Assembly (NCBI GenBank): GCA_900549085.1 | Contig: URMO01000004.1 | Location: 1 to 64,000, forward strand | DNA: 64,000 nt | Reading direction: 5' to 3' | Origin: an uncultured Collinsella sp. | GTDB lineage: Bacteria; Actinomycetota; Coriobacteriia; Coriobacteriales; Coriobacteriaceae | Made by a program: the position numbers and the translations under genes | Shown: positions 17,131 through 25,801 of the stretch, in pieces | Layout: each line of letters opens with the position of its first letter | Numbering within the stretch: position 1 is the stretch's first letter | Notes under the pieces: generated by a model | The model's input: only the letters and a program-made list of their open reading frames with translations | Databases searched by the model: none | What the model was told of the DNA's origin: nothing

Positions 17131-18549
17131 ATGGGCAACGTGAACAACATCCCGTTTCTCTGGGGTTCCGCCACGGCGTCTTATCAGTGCGAGGGTGCCT
17201 GGAACGAAGACGGCAAAGGCCTTGGCGAGTGGGATTTCTTTAACCACACAAGCAATAAGAACATCAACCATGTTGACGGTGATGTATCTTGCGACTTCTA
17301 CCATCGCTATGAAGAAGATATCCGCATGATGAAAGAAGGCGGACAAAACACCTATCGCTTCTCTCTTTCATGGAGTCGAATCATCCCCACGGGTATCGGC
17401 GAAGTGAATGAAAAGGGTATCGATTTTTATAATCGGGTCATTGATTGCTGCCTCGAAAATGGCATAGAGCCCAACGTTACGCTGTTCCATTACGATCTGC
17501 CATTCACGCTTGCTTGCAAAGGCGGATGGCTGAACAACGATATGGCAGAGTGGTTCTGCAAATACGCCAAGATTTGCTTTGAGCGCTTTGGAGACCGCGT
17601 CAAAATCTGGGCTACCGTTAACGAGCCGCATTTCTACAGCTACTGCGTAAACATGTTGGGCAACTATCCCCCCAATCGATCGCTCGACGTTCAGTCGTAC
17701 ATGCAGTTTCAGTACAACCTGATGCGCGCAAGCGCACTCGCAGTCCGAGCATATCGTCAAATGGGCTACGACGGCATCATCGGCGCCGTCCACGATGGCG
17801 GCGTTGTCGAACTCGACCCGGCAACCGAGCACCCCGATGACGTATTTCGATACGCAGACTTTTTCGCCAATCGCATGATTCTGGCACCAGCACTTCAGGG
17901 TCAACTGCCGCCAGAAATGGACGAAATCCTTGAAAAACTTGGCGTCTCGCTCTATCGATCCCCAAATGACGTAGAAGAATTCAGAGACGGTAAAGTCGAT
18001 TTTATTGGACTCAACGTGTATTGCCGAGAGTATGTAACCGACTGGCACGGTGGAGAGCTTGCCGTTTCGGCGAACAATAAGGGCGGTTCGAGCAAAAAGG
18101 TCGAAGGAAAATGCATTGCGCCCTTGTTTGAAAGCGCCCGCGACAGCAATGTTCCCCGCAATAAATGGGGCCGCGAAATACTCCCAAGTTGCATGTATTC
18201 AACCATCATGGATGTCCACGAGCGCTATGACGCGCCCCGCATCTTTATTACGGAAAACGGACATGGCGCCTATGAGCAACCAGACGCAGACGGAATGATC
18301 CACGATGATGACCGCATCGAGCTTCTGGGCCAGTTCATCGAGCACATGATGAGGGCTAAGCGCGACGGCGCGCGCGTTGAGGGCTACTACCTCTGGTCGA
18401 CGATGGATCTGTATAGCTGGATCAACGGCTACGAAAAACGATACGGACTTGTCCATATCGACTTCGAGAACAATCTGGAGCGCACCCCCAAAAAGAGCTG
18501 GTATTGGTACCGAGACCTTATCTCGAAGTATCAGGAGCAGGAAGGTTAG
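17131..18549 (+). CDS. 6-phospho-beta-glucosidase, GH1
   Basis: The 472-residue enzyme hydrolyses phosphorylated beta-glucosides that enter through the PTS. It has the GH1 barrel with the acid/base glutamate E165 in TVNEPHF and the nucleophile E375 in ITENGHG. The C-terminal EKRYGLVHIDF and KKSWYWYRDLI match the loop that holds the 6-phosphate in phospho-glucosidases, although the usual serine is replaced by asparagine. ATG 17131 follows AAGGGG; two upstream ATGs lack a site. It is nine bases ahead of the EIIBC gene. Confidence 0.9.
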   Translation: MGNVNNIPFLWGSATASYQCEGAWNEDGKGLGEWDFFNHTSNKNINHVDGDVSCDFYHRYEEDIRMMKEGGQNTYRFSLSWSRIIPTGIGEVNEKGIDFYNRVIDCCLENGIEPNVTLFHYDLPFTLACKGGWLNNDMAEWFCKYAKICFERFGDRVKIWATVNEPHFYSYCVNMLGNYPPNRSLDVQSYMQFQYNLMRASALAVRAYRQMGYDGIIGAVHDGGVVELDPATEHPDDVFRYADFFANRMILAPALQGQLPPEMDEILEKLGVSLYRSPNDVEEFRDGKVDFIGLNVYCREYVTDWHGGELAVSANNKGGSSKKVEGKCIAPLFESARDSNVPRNKWGREILPSCMYSTIMDVHERYDAPRIFITENGHGAYEQPDADGMIHDDDRIELLGQFIEHMMRAKRDGARVEGYYLWSTMDLYSWINGYEKRYGLVHIDFENNLERTPKKSWYWYRDLISKYQEQEG

Positions 18550-18558
18550 GAGAAAGAG

Positions 18559-19959
18559 ATGAAATATCAGGCAATGTCCGAAACAGTCCTAAAGGCTGTT
18601 GGCGGCAAAGAGAACATTACATCGGTAACTCATTGTGCGACGCGCCTTCGCATCGACGCACGAGACACCTCGATCATCGATCTCCAGCTCGCCAAATCGG
18701 CCGACCAGGCGCTCGGGGCAGTAGTCAGCGGTGGCCAGCTTCAGGTGATCATCGGCCCCAACGTCACCGAGGCTTACAACGACTTCCTCGACTTCGCGGG
18801 AATCGAAGTCGGCGGTGGCACGGTTGCCGACGATGCCCAAACCGCCAAAGACCTTGCAGAAGGCATTAAAAGCGGTAACACCGCCATGGGCTTGATTGAG
18901 AAATTCGGGAACGTCTCTGCACAGGTATTCATGCCCATCGTCCCGGCGCTCATCGTTGGCGGACTCATTCTTTCGATCAAGAATCTCCTGGTCAATTATT
19001 GTGGATTGAACACCGATAGCGGAACCGCCCAGGTTCTGCTGGCGATCTTCAGCGCCTCATTTAGCTTCCTGCCCGTTTACCTCGGCTATCAGCTCGCCGC
19101 CGTCATGAAGATGCAGCCTATCATGGGCGCACTGCTGGGCGCAATCATGATTAGCTCGTCTATTAGCGGTGCTGAGGGTCTCGACTTTCTTGGCATCCCC
19201 ATCCCGACGAATGACTACTCGAGCACGGTGGTGCCAATCGTACTGGGCGTTGTGTTCATGTACTTTGTTGATCGCGGTCTTCAGAAAATCATCCCCGACA
19301 TTACCAAACTGTTCTTGAAGCCGCTGCTCACCATGTTCATCGTCGTGCCTGTTGAGCTGATTATCCTCGGCCCCGCCGGCAGCATGATGGGCTACGCGCT
19401 GAGTGATGCCGCCACGTGGCTCATGGATAACGTGGCATTTATCGCTACTCCAGTCCTTGCAGCCCTTAACCCCTATTTTGTCATGCTCGGTCTTGATAAG
19501 GCCTACATCGCGATCGAAGTTACGAGCTTGGCGCAGCTCGGCTGGGCGCCCATCATCTTTGGCTTCATCTCAAACCTCTGCATTGGCGGCACGAGTCTCG
19601 CCTTGGCAACTGCAATGAAAAGCAACAAGGAGAAGAGAGGTATGGTCACCACGGTTGCCGTCACCGCACTCTGTGGCGTAACTGAGCCCGCATTTTACGG
19701 CTGCCTCATCGAGCGTCCCCGCCTGCTTGTCGGCACGGCAATCGGCGCCCTCTGCGCGGGACTCCCTGCAGGTATCTTCGTCCTGAAGGAGTATGTTGCG
19801 GGAGCATGCCCCGGTCTTCTTTCTGCGCTGATCTTTATCGCTCCCGATGGATCCATGGGCAACTTCGTACTGGCATGCGTTGTCGCCGTCATCGCCATCG
19901 TCGTCTCGTTCATCGCTGCACGCGTGATCATCAAGAAGAATCCCAACTATATTGAGTAG
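18559..19959 (+). CDS. PTS beta-glucoside-type EIIBC component
   Basis: The 466-residue permease imports and phosphorylates a sugar, probably a beta-glucoside given its GH1 neighbour. Residues 1-80 are the EIIB domain with phosphocysteine C26 in THCATRLR. Residues about 105-450 are the membrane EIIC domain with about ten hydrophobic helices. The usual C-terminal EIIA domain of BglF-type proteins is absent, so an outside EIIA is needed, such as the one at 1285. The start has AGGAG at 18548-18552. Confidence 0.9.
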   Translation: MKYQAMSETVLKAVGGKENITSVTHCATRLRIDARDTSIIDLQLAKSADQALGAVVSGGQLQVIIGPNVTEAYNDFLDFAGIEVGGGTVADDAQTAKDLAEGIKSGNTAMGLIEKFGNVSAQVFMPIVPALIVGGLILSIKNLLVNYCGLNTDSGTAQVLLAIFSASFSFLPVYLGYQLAAVMKMQPIMGALLGAIMISSSISGAEGLDFLGIPIPTNDYSSTVVPIVLGVVFMYFVDRGLQKIIPDITKLFLKPLLTMFIVVPVELIILGPAGSMMGYALSDAATWLMDNVAFIATPVLAALNPYFVMLGLDKAYIAIEVTSLAQLGWAPIIFGFISNLCIGGTSLALATAMKSNKEKRGMVTTVAVTALCGVTEPAFYGCLIERPRLLVGTAIGALCAGLPAGIFVLKEYVAGACPGLLSALIFIAPDGSMGNFVLACVVAVIAIVVSFIAARVIIKKNPNYIE

Positions 19960-20060
19960 ATGCCCGCTGCTTGCATTGGGGACATCCTCGGCAGACCATT
20001 AGCAAGAACCCAAGAAGTCCCTTAGGAGCTCGATTAATCCATTCGGATTCCTCAGGCACA

Positions 20061-20099
20061 AACGACCCCGATTCCACAATGAAATCGGGGTCGTTGTTT
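20061..20099 (+). terminator. terminator after EIIBC
   Basis: AACGACCCCGATTC pairs with GAAATCGGGGTCGTT and is followed by GTTTC. Confidence 0.88.
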
Positions 20100-20251
20100 C
20101 TAAAGCCTTCGATAGACAATCGGTGTTTACCTTAGCTCCCTATCCAAGTTAATTATCCACGCTCGTTCTCCGGTCGGAAGATTTTCTTCGCTCGCGTGTC
20201 CAGAAATCCACGCTCGAGCAGAACATCCAGGTCCACACCCGCCCTTGTCTC

Positions 20252-20298
20252 GATCTGTAACAGCAAGAGGCCTATTCCGCTTCTACATGTTACAGATC
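20252..20298. repeat. 47-base inverted-repeat unit 1 (ATCTGTAACA ends)
   Basis: GATCTGTAACA and TGTTACAGATC close a 25-base middle. The same plan recurs exactly 80 bases later. It could be a paired operator or a hairpin repeat. Confidence 0.65.
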
Positions 20299-20331
20299 AA
20301 GATATTCCTAAAACACCCTAAGTTTCATCTC

Positions 20332-20378
20332 AATCTGTAACAGTTAGATGCCAAATATCGGTCTTGGTGTTACAGATT
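20332..20378. repeat. 47-base inverted-repeat unit 2 (ATCTGTAACA ends)
   Basis: AATCTGTAACA and TGTTACAGATT close a middle of the same length as unit 1. The middles share AGA-GCC-A and CG positions but otherwise differ. Confidence 0.65.
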
Positions 20379-20452
20379 TAGACAAACTGGAGGACGAGAC
20401 AAACCAAAAACGGGATGGGCGCTAACCTGATGGCGCGCCACCTAAATAGAAA

Positions 20453-20483
20453 CGGGCCCTGTCCCAATTGGAGACAGAGCCCG
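20453..20483 (-). terminator. terminator after tRNA-Thr (TGT)
   Basis: CGGGCTCTGTCTCC pairs on the minus strand with GGGACAGGGCCCG around AATT and is followed by a T-rich tract. The right arm carries GGGACAGG. Confidence 0.78.
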
Positions 20484-20492
20484 AAACTCTCA

Positions 20493-20567
20493 TGGAGCCA
20501 GTGACAGGAATCGAACCTGCAACCCACTGATTACAAATCAGTTGCGCTACCGTTGCGCCACACTGGC
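20493..20567 (-). tRNA. tRNA-Thr (TGT)
   Basis: The acceptor is GCCAGTG/CACTGGC, the anticodon loop TTTGTAA, the T arm AGGTTCGATTCCT, and CCA is encoded. Confidence 0.96.
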
Positions 20568-20658
20568 ACACTTGGCGCTTTCGCGCGAAGCCAATTAAGA
20601 ATAAAGGAATTGCGGACGAGGCGCAACAGACCCTTCGACCGACCACATCTTCAAACCA

Positions 20659-20719
20659 TTCGCCAGAACGAATAGTTTTAATTACAATTGCTATATATAA
20701 AACTATTCGTTCTGGCGAA
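20659..20719. promoter_or_regulatory. perfect 21-bp inverted repeat around the promoter of the HTH/HipA-like gene
   Basis: The arm at 20659-20679 (from TTCGCCAGAACGAATAG to TTTT) is the exact reverse complement of 20699-20719. The 19-base spacer contains TATATAT, a likely -10 region. The repeat ends 10 bases before the start codon, so protein bound here would block transcription. Confidence 0.8.
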
Positions 20720-20729
20720 GGGTTTCGCG

Positions 20730-22070
20730 ATGCTTACTACCAAAGAAGCCGCCGAGCTGCTCGGCATCACTCCGCGCAGGGTGCAGGAGCTCATTAAGAA
20801 CGGCGCGCTGACCGCCCGCAAGGCTTCTGGCGTGTGGCTCATCGACAAAGACAGCGTAGACGCGCGACTCCGCTCCGCAACCAAAAGAGGGGGACGGCCT
20901 CGTCGTGGGCATGGGAAAAGCGAAGTCGCATTTACCCTCATGAACCGCACGCACGAAGTAGCCCAACTGGTCTACAGCACATCGCGAAAAGACTTCACCC
21001 ACATCGGCGCCGACGTCGATTACGCCCACGCCCCTATTGGAGTATTTGGCCCTAATAGCCCCATATCGCTCGACTCCTTCCGCATCTGGTGGCGCGGCCG
21101 CGGTATCCCGCTCGCACGCATTGGGCTAGCCTCCCTGCTTGCAGAAGCCGCAGTCGATGTTCCCGATGAACTCGTACAGCGAAATCTTGGTCTCTCCTTA
21201 TCCGACCAGTATTGGATCAGGCCCCAAGACTCCGGTCTCGCGTGGGAAGATATCAATTTCTTCAATAATGCTTTTGACGACGTCTCTCTCAGCATCGCGC
21301 CCTTCGCCCCAGAGGGCAAGGCAGCTGCCGCAAAGCCCGATAACACCTCGGACGGCAATCTTCAAAAGTACTGGACATGCGAGGATGACCGTCGAATCCT
21401 CCACAAGGCAGGTGCACATCTAAACCAGGAACCTTATAACGAGCTGGTGGCGACTGCACTTCACCGTCGCATCCTAAACGCTTGCGATTATGTGCCTTAC
21501 TCGCTCGAGGGCACGGGCACTTCCGCCCTGAGCACATGCGATGTCTTCTTAACTGATGAAGAAGAGTATGTCCCTGCGTTCTATGTAAACCAGCATGCAA
21601 ATGCAGACGAGCGACTAACCGATTACGAACGGTATGTAGCAAACTGCGAGGAGCTCGGGGTGACAGGCGTCAAGGATGCCCTTGACCGCATGATCGTATG
21701 TGACGACATCATTGCCAACTACGATCGTCATTGGCGCAACTTCGGCCTCGTGCGAAACGTAAACACGCAAGCTTGCAGACCTGCCCCCATCTTCGATTCG
21801 GGCTCATCACTCTGGTGCAACATATCACTAGAGGAGCTTAGAGCGGGAGAGCACAGTTTTACCAGCGCACAATTTCATTCAAGCCCCGCCAAACAAATGC
21901 TGCTCGTCGAGGACATGGGTTGGTTTGACGGCGACAAACTCGAAGGCTTCGTTGGCGAGGCAATCGAGATTCTGTCCAGAAACGACGCGCTCACGGCAAG
22001 GCTGCCATATCTAAAAGAGGCGCTTACATGGCGCCTCCGTAGAATGATCGACATCGCTGAATGGAGTTAG
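20730..22070 (+). CDS. HTH-domain protein fused to a HipA-like kinase
   Basis: The 446-residue protein joins an excisionase-type helix-turn-helix (residues 1-55, MLTTKEAAELLGITPRRVQE) to a HipA-like kinase region. Kinase features are a loop DGNLQKYW (209-216), a candidate ATP lysine in RRILHKAG (226), the catalytic NYDRHWRNF (D332, N337) and a metal-binding IFDSGSS (D356). It thus merges DNA binding and Ser/Thr-type kinase activity in one chain, without a separate HipB. A toxin, stress or phage-defence role is possible but not shown. ATG 20730 has AAGGG upstream and follows the operator palindrome. Confidence 0.72.
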   Translation: MLTTKEAAELLGITPRRVQELIKNGALTARKASGVWLIDKDSVDARLRSATKRGGRPRRGHGKSEVAFTLMNRTHEVAQLVYSTSRKDFTHIGADVDYAHAPIGVFGPNSPISLDSFRIWWRGRGIPLARIGLASLLAEAAVDVPDELVQRNLGLSLSDQYWIRPQDSGLAWEDINFFNNAFDDVSLSIAPFAPEGKAAAAKPDNTSDGNLQKYWTCEDDRRILHKAGAHLNQEPYNELVATALHRRILNACDYVPYSLEGTGTSALSTCDVFLTDEEEYVPAFYVNQHANADERLTDYERYVANCEELGVTGVKDALDRMIVCDDIIANYDRHWRNFGLVRNVNTQACRPAPIFDSGSSLWCNISLEELRAGEHSFTSAQFHSSPAKQMLLVEDMGWFDGDKLEGFVGEAIEILSRNDALTARLPYLKEALTWRLRRMIDIAEWS

Positions 22071-22097
22071 CGAGGCAGCATTGCCCCGCCAACTCCC

Positions 22098-22775
22098 CTA
22101 CCTCCCGCGCAGGGCCTTGAGCTTGGCCAGAGCATCGGGACTCAGGCGGCTGCCCAGAGTCATCTTGATCTGTGGAGCTTCCTCTGCCTCGTGCACGTCG
22201 TTATCGATCTGTTTGATCTCGTCCACCAGCATGCGGCTCGAGATGCGCGTGACACCCTTGCCCATGACGACGGCCTGGATCGTGCCGTCGCTCGATACCA
22301 CGGAGCACGCACGGCCTTCCTCGCGTGCCTCGATGCAGAGCTTCTGCACCACGGTGTCGGCAGAGACGCCCGTCGGCGAAAACTCGATGCGCACGCCGCG
22401 AGCCGGCAGGTTGGGGCGCTCGCTGGAGATATTGCCCGCACCGTCAAACACAATCACGGCCTCGTAGCGGCCCTGGGCAAAGGCGGCGACGTCGTTGATG
22501 AGGGCGGTGCGCGCCATATCGTGAACGTCGCTGGAATACGGATCGTCGGAATGGTCGTAGACGAGCTTTTCGTAGCGTGGCGTGCAGTGAATCACATTGT
22601 AGCCGTCGACCACCAGCAGCTCGGGCTTATTGGAGTGCACCGTCGAGACCGGATCGGCGATGGCTTGCGCAAACGCATTGCCGCCCACGCCATAGGTCGC
22701 GGCCGAAACAATCGGCTTGGCCGAGCCCTCGCCAAAGCGCTTGGCTTTGGACTTGGCGCGGTTCTTCTTGGACAT
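22098..22775 (-). CDS. NYN-domain ribonuclease, YacP/Rae1-like
   Basis: The 225-residue protein has a basic N-terminal tail (MSKKNRAKSKAKRFG) and then a PIN-like NYN fold with acidic catalytic residues: LLVVDGYNVIH, VIVFDGAG, and VVSSDGTIQ. The Bacillus relative Rae1 cuts mRNA within ribosomes. It lies four bases after rlmB on the same strand, so the two are co-transcribed, in line with an RNA-related task. Confidence 0.85.
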   Translation of the reverse strand: MSKKNRAKSKAKRFGEGSAKPIVSAATYGVGGNAFAQAIADPVSTVHSNKPELLVVDGYNVIHCTPRYEKLVYDHSDDPYSSDVHDMARTALINDVAAFAQGRYEAVIVFDGAGNISSERPNLPARGVRIEFSPTGVSADTVVQKLCIEAREEGRACSVVSSDGTIQAVVMGKGVTRISSRMLVDEIKQIDNDVHEAEEAPQIKMTLGSRLSPDALAKLKALRGR

Positions 22776-22778
22776 GCG

Positions 22779-23693
22779 CTACTCCTCCCCCATGAGCTCG
22801 CCGGCATTGCGGCGCAGCCACTCAAAACACAGCGCGGTGGTCGCCTGGGCCACGTTGAGACTCTCGGTCATGCCGCGCTGAGGAAGCTTGGTCAAGAAGT
22901 CGCATTTCTCGAGCACCAGGCGCGAGATGCCGTCGCCCTCGGACCCCATGACGAGCGCCACGCGGCCCTCGAAGGGAGCATCCCAGCAGCTGCCCTCGGC
23001 GTGCTCGGAAGCACCGCCCACCCAAAAGCCAGCGGCCTTGAGGTCATCGAGCGCTCGGGCGATATTGGGAACCTGCGCAATGGGCAGGTGCATGACGGCG
23101 CCGGCAGAGGTCTTGTAGCTGCCCACGGTCACGCCGGCGGCGCGCTTGTTGGCGATGATGACGCCCGCGGCGCCCACGACCTCGGCGGAGCGCACGATAG
23201 CGCCAAAGTTACCGTCGTCGGTCACATGGTCGAGTACGATGACGAGCGCCGGACCGTCGCCCGCGCGGTCGAGGATATCGGCGACATCGGCATAGGGGAA
23301 GTTACCAACCTCGAGCGCAATGCCCTGGTGAGCGCCATGGCTCGACAGTGCGTCGAGCTGCGCGCGCGGCACATACTTAATGCGGACGCCCGCGGCGTTG
23401 AGGTCATCGACCAGACGCGACAGGGCGGCATCGCGCTCCCCGCCCTCGGCAATGAGCGCGCACTTGATGGGAAAACCAGTGCGCAGCGCCTCGGCGGCAG
23501 CACGACGACCTTCGATAAACTCGCCCTTGGGAGCCTGGACAGCGTCGCGGTTTCGATCGCGCTGCGGACGCGCAACCTGGGTGCGATCGCGCTGGCCCTT
23601 GGGAGCGGCAGCGCGGTCATTGCGGCGAATCGGACGCGAGCCAGAAGCAGCCTGCTTGCCGCCACGAGGCGCACGCTTGCGATTGTCGGCCAT
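22779..23693 (-). CDS. rlmB: 23S rRNA (guanosine-2'-O) methyltransferase RlmB / TrmH family
   Basis: The 304-residue SPOUT enzyme transfers a methyl group from SAM to a ribose in RNA. Residues 1-50 are a basic extension; then a substrate-binding domain starts at EFIEGRRAAAEAL. SPOUT motifs are DGNFGAIVRSAEVVGA (motif 1), LVMGSEGDGIS (motif 2) and ESLNVAQATTALCFEW (motif 3). Members also modify tRNA, so the exact target is inferred from family. Confidence 0.88.
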   Translation of the reverse strand: MADNRKRAPRGGKQAASGSRPIRRNDRAAAPKGQRDRTQVARPQRDRNRDAVQAPKGEFIEGRRAAAEALRTGFPIKCALIAEGGERDAALSRLVDDLNAAGVRIKYVPRAQLDALSSHGAHQGIALEVGNFPYADVADILDRAGDGPALVIVLDHVTDDGNFGAIVRSAEVVGAAGVIIANKRAAGVTVGSYKTSAGAVMHLPIAQVPNIARALDDLKAAGFWVGGASEHAEGSCWDAPFEGRVALVMGSEGDGISRLVLEKCDFLTKLPQRGMTESLNVAQATTALCFEWLRRNAGELMGEE

Positions 23694-23836
23694 AGGACGG
23701 CCTCCTTAAATAGATAACGAACAAGAATCGACCGTCCGAGCCACGGCACCTTGCCTTTCAATCGTCGGGCATGGCCACCAGGTCTATGCCCTCCTCTTTC
23801 AAAGCAATCTGCCGCACCTCGAACGGTCGACAAATA

Positions 23837-25303
23837 CTAGAGAGTCTTGATACGGGTGCCCGCGGCCGTATCCTCAATGGTGAGGCCCAAATCCTTGAGC
23901 TGATCGCGGATGGCGTCTGCCAGATCCCAGTTCTTGGCGGCACGGGCCTCGGCGCGAGCCTCGAGAATCTTGGCAGCCGCCTCGTCCACATCGTCACCCG
24001 TGTAGGCAACCAGGCCAGCGGCAACGCCCAGCAGGCCCAGCGGCAACTCGACCTTGGGCTCGGGGAGCTCGACGCCAAACGTATCGAGCAGCTCGGTCAG
24101 CGTATCAGCGGCTGCCAGGACTGCGGCCTTGTCGGCAGCATCGCCCGCCTGCTCCAGATACTGATTGCACTCGGTGACAAAGCCAAAGACGGCACCCATG
24201 GCACCGGCGGTGTTAAAGTCGTCGTCCATGCACTCCTTAAAGGCGGCGCGAGTCTCGGCGGCCTTAGCGACAAACGCCTCGGCGGCAGCCTCATCGGCGT
24301 CGGCCGTCGCGTGGTTCGCAGCCCAACGCAGGTTCTCGACCGTGCCGGCGATACGCGTGAGCGAGTTCTCGGCACCCTCCAGGCGCTCCCAGGAGAAGTC
24401 GAGCGGCGAGCGATAGCTCGTCTGCAGCATCAGCAGGCGAAGGGCCGCGGCAGAGTGCTGCTCGAGCACCTCGGCCAGCGTAAAGAAGTTACCGAGCGAC
24501 TTGGACATCTTCTCGCCGTCTACCAGCAGCATGCCCGTGTGCATCCACGTGTTGGAGAAGCCCTGGTGCCAGGCGCAGGTTGCCTGGGCGCACTCGTTCT
24601 CGTGATGCGGGAAGGCAAGGTCGGAGCCGCCGCCGTGGATGTCAATCGGGGTGCCCAGGTAGCGGTGCACCATGGCGGCGCACTCGGTGTGCCAGCCGGG
24701 ACGGCCCTCGCCCCAGGGGCTCGGCCAGCTGGGCTCGCCAGGCTTGGCGGCCTTCCACAGGGCAAAGTCGAGCGGGTCGTTCTTGTCCTCGTTCTCCTCG
24801 ATGCGCGCGCCCACCATAAGGTCGTCGATGTTGCGGCCCGAGACCTGGCCGTAGTTGGGGTCGCTGCGCACGGCAAAGTACACGTCGCCGTTATCGGCGG
24901 CATAGGCATGGCCCTGCTCGATAAGCGTCTTGATCATGGCGATCATGGGGCCGATCTCTTTGGTGGCGCGGGGACGCACATCGGGATCGAGCACGTTGGC
25001 AGCGCGCATGACGCCGATGAACTTGTCGGAGAACTCCGTCGCGACCTCGGCAGCCGTACGGCCCTGCTCGTTGGCGCGCTTGATGATCTTGTCATCGACA
25101 TCGGTGAGGTTCTGTGCGAACGTGACCTCGTAGCCGCTCGCGATGAGCCAACGGCGGATCACGTCAAAGCTGATGAACGTGCGGGCATTGCCGATGTGGA
25201 TGTTGTCGTAGACCGTGGGGCCGCACACATACATGCGGACCTTGCCGGACTCGATGGGCTGGAACTCTTCCTTTTTATGGGTAGCGCTGTTGTAGATACG
25301 CAT
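23837..25303 (-). CDS. cysS: cysteinyl-tRNA synthetase
   Basis: The 488-residue class I enzyme charges tRNA-Cys. The zinc-site cysteine is in YVCGPTVYD, the HIGH-type motif is HIGNARTF, and the KMSKS motif is KMSKSLGN. The DALR helical domain follows, and the C-terminal region is complete. It is four bases downstream of ispF, forming a run disA-ispD-ispF-cysS. The next 143 bases before rlmB show no gene. Confidence 0.96.
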   Translation of the reverse strand: MRIYNSATHKKEEFQPIESGKVRMYVCGPTVYDNIHIGNARTFISFDVIRRWLIASGYEVTFAQNLTDVDDKIIKRANEQGRTAAEVATEFSDKFIGVMRAANVLDPDVRPRATKEIGPMIAMIKTLIEQGHAYAADNGDVYFAVRSDPNYGQVSGRNIDDLMVGARIEENEDKNDPLDFALWKAAKPGEPSWPSPWGEGRPGWHTECAAMVHRYLGTPIDIHGGGSDLAFPHHENECAQATCAWHQGFSNTWMHTGMLLVDGEKMSKSLGNFFTLAEVLEQHSAAALRLLMLQTSYRSPLDFSWERLEGAENSLTRIAGTVENLRWAANHATADADEAAAEAFVAKAAETRAAFKECMDDDFNTAGAMGAVFGFVTECNQYLEQAGDAADKAAVLAAADTLTELLDTFGVELPEPKVELPLGLLGVAAGLVAYTGDDVDEAAAKILEARAEARAAKNWDLADAIRDQLKDLGLTIEDTAAGTRIKTL

Positions 25304-25306
25304 TCG

Positions 25307-25801
25307 TTACTCCTTAGCGGTTTTCTGTAGCAGGCAGACGGCCCAGGCGCCGATCCCCTCGCCCTGGCCTTCCCAACCGAGCTTTTCGGTCGTAGTAGCG
25401 GCGACGCCCACGTTTTCGATGTCAACGCCCAGAGCATGGGCAAGGTTGGCGCGCATGGCATCGCGGTGCGGGGTGATTTTGGGCTGCTGGCAGGCAATGG
25501 TGCAGTCGGCATCGACAAACTCAAAGCCCAGCTCGCGCGCATAGTCCATCACACGGGCAAGCAGCACCATCGAATCGGCACCTTCATAGGCAGGATCGGT
25601 GTCGGGGAACAGTTTGCCGATGTCTCCCCCGCGGCAGGCGCCCAAAATGGCGTCGGCCAAGGCGTGCGCGAGCACATCGGCATCCGAGTGGCCCAGCAGG
25701 CCGCGCTCGTAGGGAATGTCGACCCCGCCGATGATACATCGACGACCCTCCACCAAACGGTGGACGTCGTAGCCGTGGCCAATGCGCAGGTTACTGAACA
25801 T
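25307..25801 (-). CDS. ispF: 2-C-methyl-D-erythritol 2,4-cyclodiphosphate synthase
   Basis: The 164-residue enzyme makes the cyclic diphosphate of the MEP isoprenoid pathway and works as a trimer. Zinc ligands are in GHGYDVHRL and GHSDADVLAHA; the CDP-binding part is near ATTTEKLGW. It overlaps ispD by 11 bases. Confidence 0.96.
   Translation of the reverse strand: MFSNLRIGHGYDVHRLVEGRRCIIGGVDIPYERGLLGHSDADVLAHALADAILGACRGGDIGKLFPDTDPAYEGADSMVLLARVMDYARELGFEFVDADCTIACQQPKITPHRDAMRANLAHALGVDIENVGVAATTTEKLGWEGQGEGIGAWAVCLLQKTAKE

Larger units (their letters stand above)
20100..20452. other. gene-free, repeat-bearing stretch
   Basis: No gene is seen. It holds two ATTATCCACG-type motifs (20152-20171 and 20204-20219) and two similar 47-base units with TGTAACA palindromic ends (20252-20298 and 20332-20378). 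Base composition is richer in A and T than the flanking genes. Confidence 0.65.

Noticed and set aside
20252..20378. CRISPR array
   Set aside because: Only two units, with palindromic ends rather than a constant direct repeat, and no cas gene nearby.
23694..23836. Small gene between cysS and rlmB
   Set aside because: A frame ends in KEEGIDLVAMPDD, but no start codon with a binding site could be placed outside cysS.
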